NCBI RefSeq assembly: GCF_027563345.1
Contig: NZ_JAMKBK010000015.1
Origin: Psychrobacillus psychrodurans
Lineage (GTDB): Bacteria; Bacillota; Bacilli; Bacillales_A; Planococcaceae
Direction: 5' to 3' (one strand)
Length of the DNA stretch: 64,000 nt
Shown: positions 8,470 through 16,703 of the stretch, in pieces
How positions within the stretch are numbered: the stretch's first letter is position 1
How the letters are laid out: the number at the start of each line of letters is the position of its first letter
Translations under genes and position numbers: made by a program
The notes under the pieces: model-generated
Databases searched by the model: none
Told to the model about the DNA's origin: nothing
What the model saw: only the letters and a program-made list of their open reading frames with translations

Positions 8470-10208
8470 GACGACACCCCCTCTAGCTGTTGACGATCGT
8501 ATTGCTCTTTGTACCAACCATTTTGTGTCAGAAGTTCTTCATGAGATCCTTCTTCCACAATAAGACCTTCATCCAAAACGATTATATGGTCAGCATGTTG
8601 GATTCCCGATAATCGATGCGTCGTAATAATTGTTGTCTTTCCTCTACGTTCATTTTGTATATTTTCGATAATTTTAGCTTCCGTCTTTGCATCTACTGCT
8701 GATAGAGAATCATCTAACAGTAAAATTTCTGGATTTTTAATAAGGGCACGAGCAATGGATACACGTTGTTTTTGTCCACCAGATAAGGATACACCTTTTT
8801 CTCCCACTAACGTTTCTAAGCCCATCGGTAAATTCATTAGATCCTTTTGGAAATGTGCTAGACGAATCGCTTCTTCTAACTCATCTTCCGTCGCATCCTC
8901 TTTACCAAAAAGAATGTTTTGACGAATCGTTCTAGAAAACAAAACATGATCCTGTGGAACATATCCTATCCATTCGAGAACCTGATCTTTCGTTTGCGCT
9001 GAAATAGCAGTTTCTCCTATTGTTAGCTGCCCCGCTCCAATTGGATATTCCTTTAATAACTGCTTCATAAAAGTAGTTTTACCGGAACCAGTTTTGCCTA
9101 CAATCCCGAGTGTTTGACCTTTCTGTAGCTTCACTCGAATGTTTTGAAGGTTTTTTACCTGGGACAACGGGTATTGGAATCCAACATCCGTAAACCCAAT
9201 TGATTCCACACTATTTAACTGAACTGGTGAAATAGGGTCTTTTACGTCTTGATCGTAGTTTAATGTTTCTTGCACACGATCCAGCGATGCATTTCCACGT
9301 TGCATTACATTGATTAACTCACCAATTGCAAACATCGGCCAAATTGCCATTCCTAAGTACACGTTAAAAGTGATTAAATTCCCAACAGTCATTTCACCTT
9401 TTGATACTAGATAAGCACCATATCCTAGGGCAACTACATAACTAATACCAGTTCCCACTTTAGTAATTGGTCCAAAGAGTGCATCAATTCGTTCTACAAT
9501 CATATTTTTCTCATAAACTTCTTCACTCATATTAGCAAAGTTCTGTTCATCGGCTCTTTCTTGGACATAAGCACGAATTACTCGAACCCCAGCAACCGAT
9601 TCTAATACACGGTCATTTAAATCCCCAAACGCATCCTGTGCAACCATATATTTTTCGTGAATAATCTTACCAAGGTATTGCATTATAAAAGCTAAAATAG
9701 GTATTGGTAATATTGCAAAAATAGTAAGTTTCCATGAAATTAGAAAGCCCATTGCAAGAATAAGTGCAGCCATATACATGGTCGAATCAATTAATGTCAT
9801 AATCCCAAATCCTGCAGTGGTTGCTACTGCATTCAAATCATTTGTTGCACGGGCCATTAAATCACCCGTACGATTTTTTTCATAAAAAGTAGGAGTCATA
9901 TTCAAAAATTTTAAATTTAACTTTGAACGCAATATACGCTCAATTGTGATCGAACCACCAAATAATTGATATTGCCAAACAAAGTTAAGTCCATAACCTA
10001 TAATAATTATTCCAACAAAATAGAGTACATATTGCATTAAGGATTCTTTTGTCATTTCTCCCATAGTAATTGCATCGATCGCCTCACCAACTAACCAAGG
10101 TGGCAAAACCTCAAATGCACTAGCAATTATTAACAAACTAACTGCTACTGTATAACGCTTCCAATGATCTTTAAAAAACCATTTCAATTTAAATAAAACA
10201 GAAAACAT
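8466..10208 (-). CDS. bmrC: ABC multidrug exporter subunit, BmrC/YheI type
   Basis: A 580-residue half-transporter with an N-terminal membrane domain and a C-terminal ATPase. Walker A is GKTGSGKT (371-378), signature LSGGQ (475-479), Walker B ILLLDD. The residue after the Walker B Asp is Asp500, not Glu. This makes the ATP site formed with its own Walker motifs degenerate, the hallmark of BmrC in the BmrC/BmrD heterodimer. It probably exports hydrophobic drugs in complex with the downstream partner. Ribosome-binding site GAGGGG lies 7 bases from ATG. Expression is probably set by the leader at 10436-10504 and the terminator at 10359-10397. Confidence 0.9.
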   Translation of the reverse strand: MFSVLFKLKWFFKDHWKRYTVAVSLLIIASAFEVLPPWLVGEAIDAITMGEMTKESLMQYVLYFVGIIIIGYGLNFVWQYQLFGGSITIERILRSKLNLKFLNMTPTFYEKNRTGDLMARATNDLNAVATTAGFGIMTLIDSTMYMAALILAMGFLISWKLTIFAILPIPILAFIMQYLGKIIHEKYMVAQDAFGDLNDRVLESVAGVRVIRAYVQERADEQNFANMSEEVYEKNMIVERIDALFGPITKVGTGISYVVALGYGAYLVSKGEMTVGNLITFNVYLGMAIWPMFAIGELINVMQRGNASLDRVQETLNYDQDVKDPISPVQLNSVESIGFTDVGFQYPLSQVKNLQNIRVKLQKGQTLGIVGKTGSGKTTFMKQLLKEYPIGAGQLTIGETAISAQTKDQVLEWIGYVPQDHVLFSRTIRQNILFGKEDATEDELEEAIRLAHFQKDLMNLPMGLETLVGEKGVSLSGGQKQRVSIARALIKNPEILLLDDSLSAVDAKTEAKIIENIQNERRGKTTIITTHRLSGIQHADHIIVLDEGLIVEEGSHEELLTQNGWYKEQYDRQQLEGVSS

Positions 10209-10250
10209 TGTATAACCCCTCTTTTCTTCTTTCTACACATTACTTAATAG

Positions 10251-10307
10251 CTATCCACCTTCAAGAGATTCCTTTAATAAAATTTGCTTTGTCCGTTGAA
10301 TATTCAT
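10251..10307 (-). CDS. 18-codon small ORF between attenuator and bmrC-like gene
   Basis: A short frame beginning MNIQRTKQ, with AAGGAG 8 bases upstream of its ATG, located after the attenuator terminator and 42 bases before the transporter start. The spacing is good for translation. It may be a second leader peptide or part of the antitermination control; no homologue is known to me. Confidence 0.4.
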   Translation of the reverse strand: MNIQRTKQILLKESLEGG

Positions 10308-10358
10308 ATTCAACACTCCTTTTCATATTTTTTCACCAAAAATTGGAAGTAAAAAGAC

Positions 10359-10397
10359 ATAAAAAAGCGCATTACCCATATAGAGGTAATGCGCTTA
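10359..10397 (-). terminator. attenuator terminator upstream of bmrCD-like operon
   Basis: Minus strand: AAGCGCATTACC pairs perfectly with GGTAATGCGCTT around an 8-base loop, followed by T6. It lies inside the leader, 38 bases after the leader-peptide stop and about 150 bases before the first transporter gene. That is the position of an attenuator rather than of a 3' terminator. Confidence 0.85.
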
Positions 10398-10435
10398 ATA
10401 ATAGACAATACAATACGTAAAAGTCTGCTATTAAA

Positions 10436-10504
10436 TCATTTCCGGTCTAATGGTAGGTATGAAAAAATTATTAAGTCAACAACGCTATTTTTTAAACGAA
10501 TCAT
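10436..10504 (-). CDS. 22-codon leader peptide (BmrB-like role)
   Basis: ATG at 10504 is preceded by GGAGG at 9 bases. The frame runs MIRLKNSVVD to a C-terminus YLPLDRK and stops at 10436, between the promoter (10543-10572) and the intrinsic terminator (10359-10397). In B. subtilis the bmrCD genes are controlled by ribosome-mediated attenuation through translation of the leader bmrB. Architecture here is the same; sequence identity with BmrB is not claimed. Confidence 0.65.
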   Translation of the reverse strand: MIRLKNSVVDLIIFSYLPLDRK

Positions 10505-10542
10505 TTTGTCATACCTCCATTTCCATTTTTTTGTGTATATTA

Positions 10543-10572
10543 ACAGTAGCATACCGAAAATTTAATTGTCAA
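10543..10572 (-). promoter_or_regulatory. sigma-A-type promoter of the bmrCD-like operon
   Basis: Minus strand: perfect -35 TTGACA (10567-10572), an 18-base spacer and -10 TACTGT (10543-10548), about 40 bases before the leader-peptide start. It sits in the gap after the chromate transporter gene. Confidence 0.6.
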
Positions 10573-10586
10573 TACTTTTCGAATTT

Positions 10587-11744
10587 TTATAATGAATGAA
10601 CAATTGCACCTAACACAACACTTATGAGAACCACTTTGTATGGTGCTAATTTAAACACAACTAAAAGTGTAAAAGTAATTAAAACAATAACAAAATCAAT
10701 AGGACTATTCACAGCGCTCGTGAATACCGGATCATAAAGTGCTGCAAGAAGAATACCTACAACAGCTGCATTAACTCCCTTTAAAGCGGCTTGAATCCCT
10801 TCTTTAGAACGAATAATTGACCAAAATGGCAATGTGCCAATGACTAATAAAAATGATGGCAGGAACATCGCAAAAACTGCGATCAATGCTCCACCTGTAC
10901 CAGCAGTTATTTGTCCTAAAAAACCAGCGATTGTGAATAATGGTCCAGGTACAGCTTGCGCTGCTCCGTATCCAGTAAGGAACATATCCGCAGACACATC
11001 TACTTCCCTTTGTAGCATCGGTAATACAACATGACCACCACCAAATACAATAGATCCAACTCGGTAATAAGTATCAAAAATTGTATAGTATACAGATTGT
11101 ACAAATGGCTTTAATAAAGGCAGTAAAGTAAGCAATACAAAAAACAATATCCAACTAATTAGTCCAGTCTTTTTCCCAAAGCTTAGCTTCATCTCAGGAG
11201 CGGAATCGATTGAAGCATTTTTGAAATAGAAATAACCAAAAATGCCCGCAATAAGAATAATTGCTATTTGTCCAACTGCAGTAGGAAAAAGTAACGCGAG
11301 TATTGCGCATCCTATTGCAATCGTAATCCTTATATTATCTGGAGCTAATGATTTTTGCATACCCATTAAGGCATGTGCAACAACAGCAACCGCCACTATT
11401 TTTAACCCTTGGATCCATCCACTATCAAATGATCCTGAACTTGAAATGAATGCAGCAAATAACATTAATAGTATTACTGATGGCATAGTAAATCCAATCC
11501 ATGAAATAATGCCTCCCAGTAATCCGCCTCTTATCAATCCAATAGAGATTCCTACTTGAGAGGAGGCTGGTCCCGGTAAAAACTGGCACAAAGCAACGAT
11601 ATCCGCATACAATTTGTCATCTAACCATTTTCTTTTATCGACGTACTCGTCCCGAAAATATCCTATATGAGCAGCTGGTCCTCCGAATGATGTTAAACCA
11701 AGTTTTGTTGACGCCTTAAGTATTTCTAAATATCTGTTTTTCAT
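10587..11744 (-). CDS. chrA: chromate transporter, long-chain CHR family
   Basis: A 385-residue membrane protein made of two CHR domains in tandem. Domain 1 carries SFGGPAAHIGYF near residue 20 and FLPGPASSQ; domain 2 carries FGGGHVVLPMLQ near 235 and AVPGPLF. Two-domain CHR proteins export chromate, and some relatives may handle sulfate. About 10 membrane helices are seen. GAGGAGG precedes the ATG. A perfect palindrome lies just upstream (11778-11803), suggesting a dedicated repressor. Confidence 0.85.
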   Translation of the reverse strand: MKNRYLEILKASTKLGLTSFGGPAAHIGYFRDEYVDKRKWLDDKLYADIVALCQFLPGPASSQVGISIGLIRGGLLGGIISWIGFTMPSVILLMLFAAFISSSGSFDSGWIQGLKIVAVAVVAHALMGMQKSLAPDNIRITIAIGCAILALLFPTAVGQIAIILIAGIFGYFYFKNASIDSAPEMKLSFGKKTGLISWILFFVLLTLLPLLKPFVQSVYYTIFDTYYRVGSIVFGGGHVVLPMLQREVDVSADMFLTGYGAAQAVPGPLFTIAGFLGQITAGTGGALIAVFAMFLPSFLLVIGTLPFWSIIRSKEGIQAALKGVNAAVVGILLAALYDPVFTSAVNSPIDFVIVLITFTLLVVFKLAPYKVVLISVVLGAIVHSL

Positions 11745-11777
11745 CTGAACCTCCTCAATATATTAATCTCTATTATC

Positions 11778-11803
11778 TAATATATATGAGATGATATATA
11801 TTA
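11778..11803. promoter_or_regulatory. palindromic operator candidate upstream of chrA
   Basis: TAATATATAT and its exact reverse complement ATATATATTA are separated by GAGATG. The 10-bp arms lie about 35 bases upstream of the chrA start, within the likely promoter. The size suits a dimeric winged-helix repressor. AT-rich composition means chance is possible. Confidence 0.45.
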
Positions 11804-11910
11804 AGTTTTTGTAAATTTTGTTAACAGAATATCTCTATATAAAGTAGAAAGATTTGTAATTTCTTTTTTTATATTTTATTATTAAACGTATAAACTATTT
11901 TTTAGAAAAC

Positions 11911-11967
11911 AGGAGGTGTACACTTTGTCTTACCCCTCATTTGGGTTAGGGACAAAGTAATTATTTG
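11911..11967 (+). promoter_or_regulatory. Shine-Dalgarno separated from TTG start by an RNA hairpin
   Basis: The only strong ribosome-binding site for the downstream gene, AGGAGGTG (11911-11918), is 46 bases from the TTG start at 11965. The intervening bases fold: CTTTGTC (11923-11929) pairs with GACAAAG (11951-11957), then TA/TA and CCC/GGG pairs close a 7-base loop. With the hairpin folded, only about 11 unpaired bases remain between the two signals. A competing 11-codon frame starting at TTG 11925 and ending at 11960 is read from the same site if the hairpin is open. Confidence 0.55.
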
Positions 11968-13299
11968 GACATAGCCATACGATTGACAGCGTTTGCTGTC
12001 TTAATCGCATTCACTGCATTTTTCGTTGCGAGTGAGTTTGCAATTGTAAAAGTAAGAACTACAAGAATTGATCAGCTTATTGCTGAAGGGAACACTAAGG
12101 CGATAAATGCCAAAAAAGTAGTTTCCAATCTGGATGAATATCTATCTGCCTGTCAGCTTGGAATCACCATAACAGCCTTAGGGTTAGGGTGGCTTGGAGA
12201 ACCGACAATTGAACGGATTCTACATCCGGCATTTAATTATTTTGAGCTCCCAGAGAGTGTTGCCTCTTTACTTTCATTTATTATTGCATTCTCTCTTGTA
12301 ACGTATATTCATGTAGTTGTAGGAGAGTTAACACCAAAGACTTTTGCCATTCAAAGGTCTGAACAAATTACATTAGCAGTAGCAAAACCGCTTATCATTT
12401 TTGATAAACTTATGTATCCAGTTATTCACGGTATGAATGGTTCCGCACGTTTTCTAGCAACTAAAGTATTTGGTTTAGATGCTGTTTCAGAATCTGAGGT
12501 TGCTCATTCCGAAGAAGAGCTTCGTATGATACTTTCTGATAGCTTTAAAGGCGGAGAGATCAATCAAGCCGAATACAAATACGTAAATAAAATTTTCGAA
12601 TTTGATGATCGCATTGCAAAAGAAATTATGGTTCCACGCACGGAAATAACTTCTATTGATAAAGATTTTACGTTAGATGAGGTATTTCAGCTAATCGGTG
12701 TAGAACAATATACAAGATATCCAATAACTGATGGGGACAAAGATCATATTATTGGACTTGTTAATATGAAAAATCTATTAACGGCATATATAAAAGATCC
12801 TACAAATGCAACAACACCCGTAAGCGATTATATGCAACCAATTATCCGAGTTATTGAGAATATGCCAATTGCTGATTTATTACTTAAGATACAACGTGAA
12901 CGAATTCATATGGCAATCTTAATGGATGAATATGGTGGTACTTCTGGACTTGTGACTATAGAAGATATTATCGAGGAAATCGTTGGCGATATTCGTGATG
13001 AATTTGATACTGATGAACTTCCAGAAGTTCAAAAGTTAGAAGAAAATCATTATATTGTTGATGCCAAGATGTTAATCGAAAATGTTAATGACCTACTAGG
13101 TATCGATATCGATGAAGAGGATATTGATACTATCGGTGGTTGGTTTATGACGAAAAGCTACGAAACAATTAAAGGTGAAAAAATTCAAGAACAAGGCTAT
13201 GATTTTATGATCAAAGAGGTTGACGGGCACCACATTCAATACTTAGAGATTATTAAATCTGCTCCTCCAGTTGAAGAACTAGAACCTATAGTTGAATAA
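11965..13299 (+). CDS. CNNM/HlyC-CorC family membrane protein
   Basis: A 444-residue protein: an N-terminal DUF21/CNNM membrane domain (residues about 1-190, starting MDIAIRLTAFAVLIAFTAFF), two CBS domains (about 205-335, including MVPRTEI and MDEYGGTSGLVT) and a C-terminal CorC/HlyC domain (about 350-435). Bacterial relatives such as MpfA of B. subtilis act in magnesium export, so a role in Mg2+ balance is likely; the 'hemolysin' name is historical. An in-frame stop at 11947 forbids a longer start. The TTG at 11965 has no nearby Shine-Dalgarno (see the hairpin entry). Confidence 0.85.
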   Translation: MDIAIRLTAFAVLIAFTAFFVASEFAIVKVRTTRIDQLIAEGNTKAINAKKVVSNLDEYLSACQLGITITALGLGWLGEPTIERILHPAFNYFELPESVASLLSFIIAFSLVTYIHVVVGELTPKTFAIQRSEQITLAVAKPLIIFDKLMYPVIHGMNGSARFLATKVFGLDAVSESEVAHSEEELRMILSDSFKGGEINQAEYKYVNKIFEFDDRIAKEIMVPRTEITSIDKDFTLDEVFQLIGVEQYTRYPITDGDKDHIIGLVNMKNLLTAYIKDPTNATTPVSDYMQPIIRVIENMPIADLLLKIQRERIHMAILMDEYGGTSGLVTIEDIIEEIVGDIRDEFDTDELPEVQKLEENHYIVDAKMLIENVNDLLGIDIDEEDIDTIGGWFMTKSYETIKGEKIQEQGYDFMIKEVDGHHIQYLEIIKSAPPVEELEPIVE

Positions 13300-13320
13300 C
13301 AAAATTATTATAGCTCATAA

Positions 13321-13350
13321 TAAAACGACTCTCATTTGAGGGTCGTTTTC
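13321..13350 (+). terminator. terminator after the CNNM gene
   Basis: AAAACGAC-CTC pairs with GAG-GTCGTTTT, directly after the stop codon; a short T run is part of the right arm. Confidence 0.8.
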
Positions 13351-13383
13351 CTATGTCTATAATTGTTGAAAAGAGGAAACTTT

Positions 13384-14268
13384 GTGGAGCTATATACAAA
13401 CTTACGTGAAGGGGAAAAAGGTGCCTGGATAAGTATTAGTATTTATCTACTGTTGAGTACACTTAAGCTAACCATTGGTATCATCGGATCTTCAGAGGCC
13501 TTAAAAGCAGATGGCCTAAATAATTTTACAGATATTATTGCCTCTGTCGCTATATTAATCGGACTGCGTATTTCTCAAAAACCACCCGATAGTCATCATC
13601 AATATGGACATTTACGTGCTGAAACTATTGCTTCGCTTGTAGCTGCGTTCATCATGGCTTTTATCGGAATCCAAGTACTTATTCAAGCAATTCAACATCT
13701 TGCTAACCCTATTGAAGAAACTCCTTCACTTCTAACTGCTGTTGTTGGATTAGTTAGTGCCATTATTATGTATGTTGTCTATAGATATAATTTACAGCTA
13801 GGAAATCGTATAAACAGTGCTGCTTTAAAAGCTGCAGCCTACGACAATCGGTCAGATGCATTAGTTAGTATCGGTGCAACCATTGGTATAGTCGGATCTA
13901 TTTTAGGGTTTCCAATTTTAGATGGAATAACTGCCCTATTAGTCGGAGTAATCATTATCTATACGGCCTATACCATTTTTCATGACGCAGCCTACACATT
14001 ATCTGATGGCTTTAATGTAGAGGAAGCCGAATCTTTGTCTACAATAGTAAGACTCGTCGAGGGTGTTGATGAACTAACGGATTTTAAAGCGAGAATGCAT
14101 GGAAATTTGATGTTTGTCGATCTCACTGTAACAGTAGATCCAAATTTAAATGTTGTGAATAGCCATCGTATTACAGAGGAAATAGAACAACGTATAATGA
14201 AGGTAAAGCCATTTTCCGTTATCCTAGTGCATATTGAACCAAATATGGACACGCTTGGTGATGGTTAA
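13384..14268 (+). CDS. cation diffusion facilitator (YeaB/MneS-like)
   Basis: A 294-residue CDF transporter with six membrane helices and a C-terminal cytoplasmic domain (about 205-290). Metal-site segments read DGLNNFTD in helix 2 and DNRSD in helix 5, with Asp in place of the His found in zinc CDFs such as YiiP. This pattern is seen in manganese-type CDFs, including B. subtilis MneS (YeaB), so Mn2+ efflux is the best guess. GTG at 13384 lies 7 bases after AGAGG and is chosen over TTG 13363, which lacks a ribosome-binding site. Confidence 0.85.
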   Translation: MELYTNLREGEKGAWISISIYLLLSTLKLTIGIIGSSEALKADGLNNFTDIIASVAILIGLRISQKPPDSHHQYGHLRAETIASLVAAFIMAFIGIQVLIQAIQHLANPIEETPSLLTAVVGLVSAIIMYVVYRYNLQLGNRINSAALKAAAYDNRSDALVSIGATIGIVGSILGFPILDGITALLVGVIIIYTAYTIFHDAAYTLSDGFNVEEAESLSTIVRLVEGVDELTDFKARMHGNLMFVDLTVTVDPNLNVVNSHRITEEIEQRIMKVKPFSVILVHIEPNMDTLGDG

Positions 14269-14332
14269 GAAGATTTGTGAGTTTTATTTCCGTGCGTATC
14301 TCTGTTTGTATGCGCAACGAATCGAACTAACA

Positions 14333-14380
14333 AAAAAACACGGTGGATCGCATGCTCATTGCGATTCTCCGTGTTTTTTA
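14333..14380. terminator. bidirectional terminator between CDF and yhcZ genes
   Basis: AAAACACGG and CCGTGTTTT pair, with ATCGCA/TGCGAT inside, giving a long stem with A/T runs at both ends. It lies about 65 bases after the CDF stop and overlaps the 3' end of the response-regulator gene. Confidence 0.85.
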
Positions 14381-15025
14381 CTGTCCGCTTGGTTCTGTTA
14401 AACCATGTTTTACTGCATAAAGGGCTGCTTGTGTACGATCCTGAACATGCAGTTTGGCGAATATATTGGAAATATGCGTTTTAACTGTTTTTTCGGTTAC
14501 AAACAATGAGGATGCTATTTCTCTATTACTTTTTCCTTTTGTCAATTCAGATAATACATCCTGCTCCCTAGGAGTTAACGGATGCTCCTCGTGAGGATTA
14601 GGTACAACTGGCTCCCACTCCTTTTCTAACTGCGTTGTTGCCTCCGGGTGTAATGTATTTTCACCTCGCATTAGCTTTCGAATTGCATCGGCAAGGTCAT
14701 CTGGTTCTATATCCTTTAGCTGATATCCCGCTGCTCCAGCTTTTAAGGCAGGTATCACATGATCTCTATCTGAGAAACTAGTAAGCATTAGTATTTGAAT
14801 CTCTGGGTCTGTAGCCTTAATGCGTTTCGTTGCTTCTATTCCGTCCATTACTGGCATGACTAGATCCATCAATATGACATCGGGCTTCAAATTTGCTGTT
14901 AACTGCACAGCTTCTTTCCCGTTTGTAGCCTCGCCTACAATATCCATATCCTTCTGCGTTTTTAGAAAAAACATTAATCCTCTTCTTACAACGTGATGGT
15001 CATCTGCAATTAGTACACGTATCAT
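14378..15025 (-). CDS. yhcZ: NarL/LuxR-family response regulator YhcZ
   Basis: A 215-residue two-domain regulator: receiver domain (1-120) with acidic pocket DDH at 8-10 and phospho-acceptor Asp54 in VILMDLVMP, then a LuxR-type helix-turn-helix (about 147-210, LTPREQDVLSELTKGKSN). It lies 13 bases downstream of its kinase gene. Size, partner and neighbouring pgcA match YhcZ of B. subtilis. The signal and targets are not evident. Confidence 0.88.
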   Translation of the reverse strand: MIRVLIADDHHVVRRGLMFFLKTQKDMDIVGEATNGKEAVQLTANLKPDVILMDLVMPVMDGIEATKRIKATDPEIQILMLTSFSDRDHVIPALKAGAAGYQLKDIEPDDLADAIRKLMRGENTLHPEATTQLEKEWEPVVPNPHEEHPLTPREQDVLSELTKGKSNREIASSLFVTEKTVKTHISNIFAKLHVQDRTQAALYAVKHGLTEPSGQ

Positions 15026-15038
15026 AACTATTCCCCCC

Positions 15039-16154
15039 CTAATAAGGTAACCGCACTAATATTTCTGTTCCTTTTTCCCACTCCGTTACCCAATCCACCG
15101 TTCCATCAACAAAATTTGCTCTATCTTTCATGCTTTGTAAACCGATTGAATGTAGTTTTTTAGGCTCTTTCATATGGAAACCACACCCTTCATCTTTTAC
15201 AACTAATAAAACATCCGTAGGAGTAACCGTTAAATATAGTTCTGCTTGAAGTACACCAGAATGCTTACGAACATTATTAAGTGCTTCCTGAGCAATTCGA
15301 AATAGTGTTTCTTCAATAATTGCAGGGAGATTAATAACTCCCTTTACCTTCACTGTCAAAGAAAGTCCTAAAATATCTCCGTATCCTTTAAGACCTTCGA
15401 TAATACCTGATTCCAATCCTTTTGGACGTAGTTGCCATATGAGTGCACGCATTTCTGTAAGTGCTTCCTGCGTTAAATACTGTATTTCTTTAAAGGTATC
15501 TTTTATTTCCTGCTGTTCCGTCATTTCTACTCCTCCGCGAGCAGTCAGAGTTACAGAGAATAACAATTGGTTAACCGAGTCATGTAAATCTCGTGCAAGT
15601 CTATTACGCTCCTGTACAAGAGCTACCTGCTGCTCCTGTTTAGTAAGGAAGATTCGCTTTATAGCTGACCCGATTTGAAAGGCTACAGATTCTAGTAACG
15701 CAAGTTCTCCCTCTGAGAACCGTATAGTATTCGGTGTCGCTACATTTAATAGCCCGAAGCTTTCTTGCCCTGATTGTAACGGAACTGTTGCATGATGCGT
15801 AATACCGCCACTATCTTCATTACTCATTTTTCTTGCGTTGACAATTCTTTTACACTCTATAATATTTGATGCCTTTTTTAGCTCCCCATTTTGAAATCTT
15901 GAAACACACCAACATCCACCTTTCTGTAAATGTCTACAGTCATTTTGCTTTAATGCATTCGGCAAATTTTCATGTGCAATTAGTTGTTGCTTACCTTTTT
16001 CATCAATAAAAAATATCCAACCCGTTTCAAATAATGTACCTTCTAATAGTTTATGCAAGGCACCTTGTAGCATTTTTTCCATTTCAGTTTCTTCATTTAA
16101 TAATTCTGCTATTTCTTTTAGTAGTTCAATGTTCGAGAGTTCATTTGATAGCAT
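15039..16154 (-). CDS. yhcY: GAF-containing sensor histidine kinase YhcY
   Basis: A 371-residue cytoplasmic kinase with no membrane segment. A GAF domain covers about 10-165 and includes Cys residues in the CRHLQKGGCWC region. HisKA_3 follows, with phospho-acceptor His in RLARDLHDSVNQLL, then a short HATPase (N box EALNNVRKHS, G box DEGCGF). The ATG at 16154, 5 bases after GGAGGAG, is chosen over one at 16181 without a ribosome-binding site. The GAF cysteines could bind a cofactor or sense redox state, but that is inference. Confidence 0.88.
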   Translation of the reverse strand: MLSNELSNIELLKEIAELLNEETEMEKMLQGALHKLLEGTLFETGWIFFIDEKGKQQLIAHENLPNALKQNDCRHLQKGGCWCVSRFQNGELKKASNIIECKRIVNARKMSNEDSGGITHHATVPLQSGQESFGLLNVATPNTIRFSEGELALLESVAFQIGSAIKRIFLTKQEQQVALVQERNRLARDLHDSVNQLLFSVTLTARGGVEMTEQQEIKDTFKEIQYLTQEALTEMRALIWQLRPKGLESGIIEGLKGYGDILGLSLTVKVKGVINLPAIIEETLFRIAQEALNNVRKHSGVLQAELYLTVTPTDVLLVVKDEGCGFHMKEPKKLHSIGLQSMKDRANFVDGTVDWVTEWEKGTEILVRLPY

Positions 16155-16181
16155 GTAAACTCCTCCAAGTATGTAATTCAT

Positions 16182-16666
16182 CTAATTCCATATTATCACT
16201 TATCGACTATTCACTGTAGGATCTCGATATCATACTTTTGACCGAAAAAAAACAGGAAAGTAAAGCATCGGTACGTTTAAGAACAGAAATCTAGAAATGC
16301 CATCTATTTCCGCTCCGGGCGGACGCTTTCCGTGGGCGTTGCCTCAGCCTCCTCGCTCCGCTGCGGGGTCTTCACCTAACGCTTTCCCACTGGAGTCGCC
16401 GCCCTGCGCTCCAATTAACAATGTCCACTTGAAGTAAACGTATAATTGAATACAATATTACTTACTAATTCATAATTTATTTGAAAATAAGTAGTGTTGA
16501 AATGGACTCTAGTACATAGAATTTTAACTGTCTTCATCTAGCGTTGGATTTAGAATGACCAATTCAACAGAGTTTACAAACATAACGGAAATCACAGGAT
16601 TATTCGTTCTTTAAGCCCCATGAACCCAGTGCTCACTCTACATTTATATATATTTTCTTTTGAAAA
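16182..16666. other. intergenic region carrying an interspersed repeat
   Basis: About 490 bases without a gene. The middle part (16304-16430) is a GC-rich repeat listed separately. The AT-rich flanks show no coding sequence or convincing promoter. Confidence 0.5.
16304..16430. repeat. interspersed GC-rich repeat (CTCCGGGCGGACGCTTTCCG type)
   Basis: The run from TTTCCGCTCCGGGCGGACGC to GCCGCCCTGCGCTCCAATTA is much richer in GC than its surroundings. Its ends are partly complementary (GGGCGG and CCGCCC). I recognise the wording as a family scattered in intergenic regions of many Bacillaceae and Planococcaceae genomes; it encodes no protein. Its function is not known to me. Confidence 0.7.
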
Positions 16667-16698
16667 AAACAGGAAAAGCAAGTTCACTTTTCCTGTTT
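16667..16698 (-). terminator. terminator of pgcA
   Basis: Perfect 12-bp stem AAACAGGAAAAG / CTTTTCCTGTTT with a 7-base loop, 6 bases past the pgcA stop; T-rich on the minus-strand exit. Confidence 0.85.
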
Positions 16699-16703
16699 CT
16701 CTA

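Noticed and set aside
11745..11964. Mg-sensing M-box riboswitch upstream of the CNNM gene
   Set aside because: The gap is short and the only structure seen is the small hairpin between Shine-Dalgarno and start; no M-box core was found.
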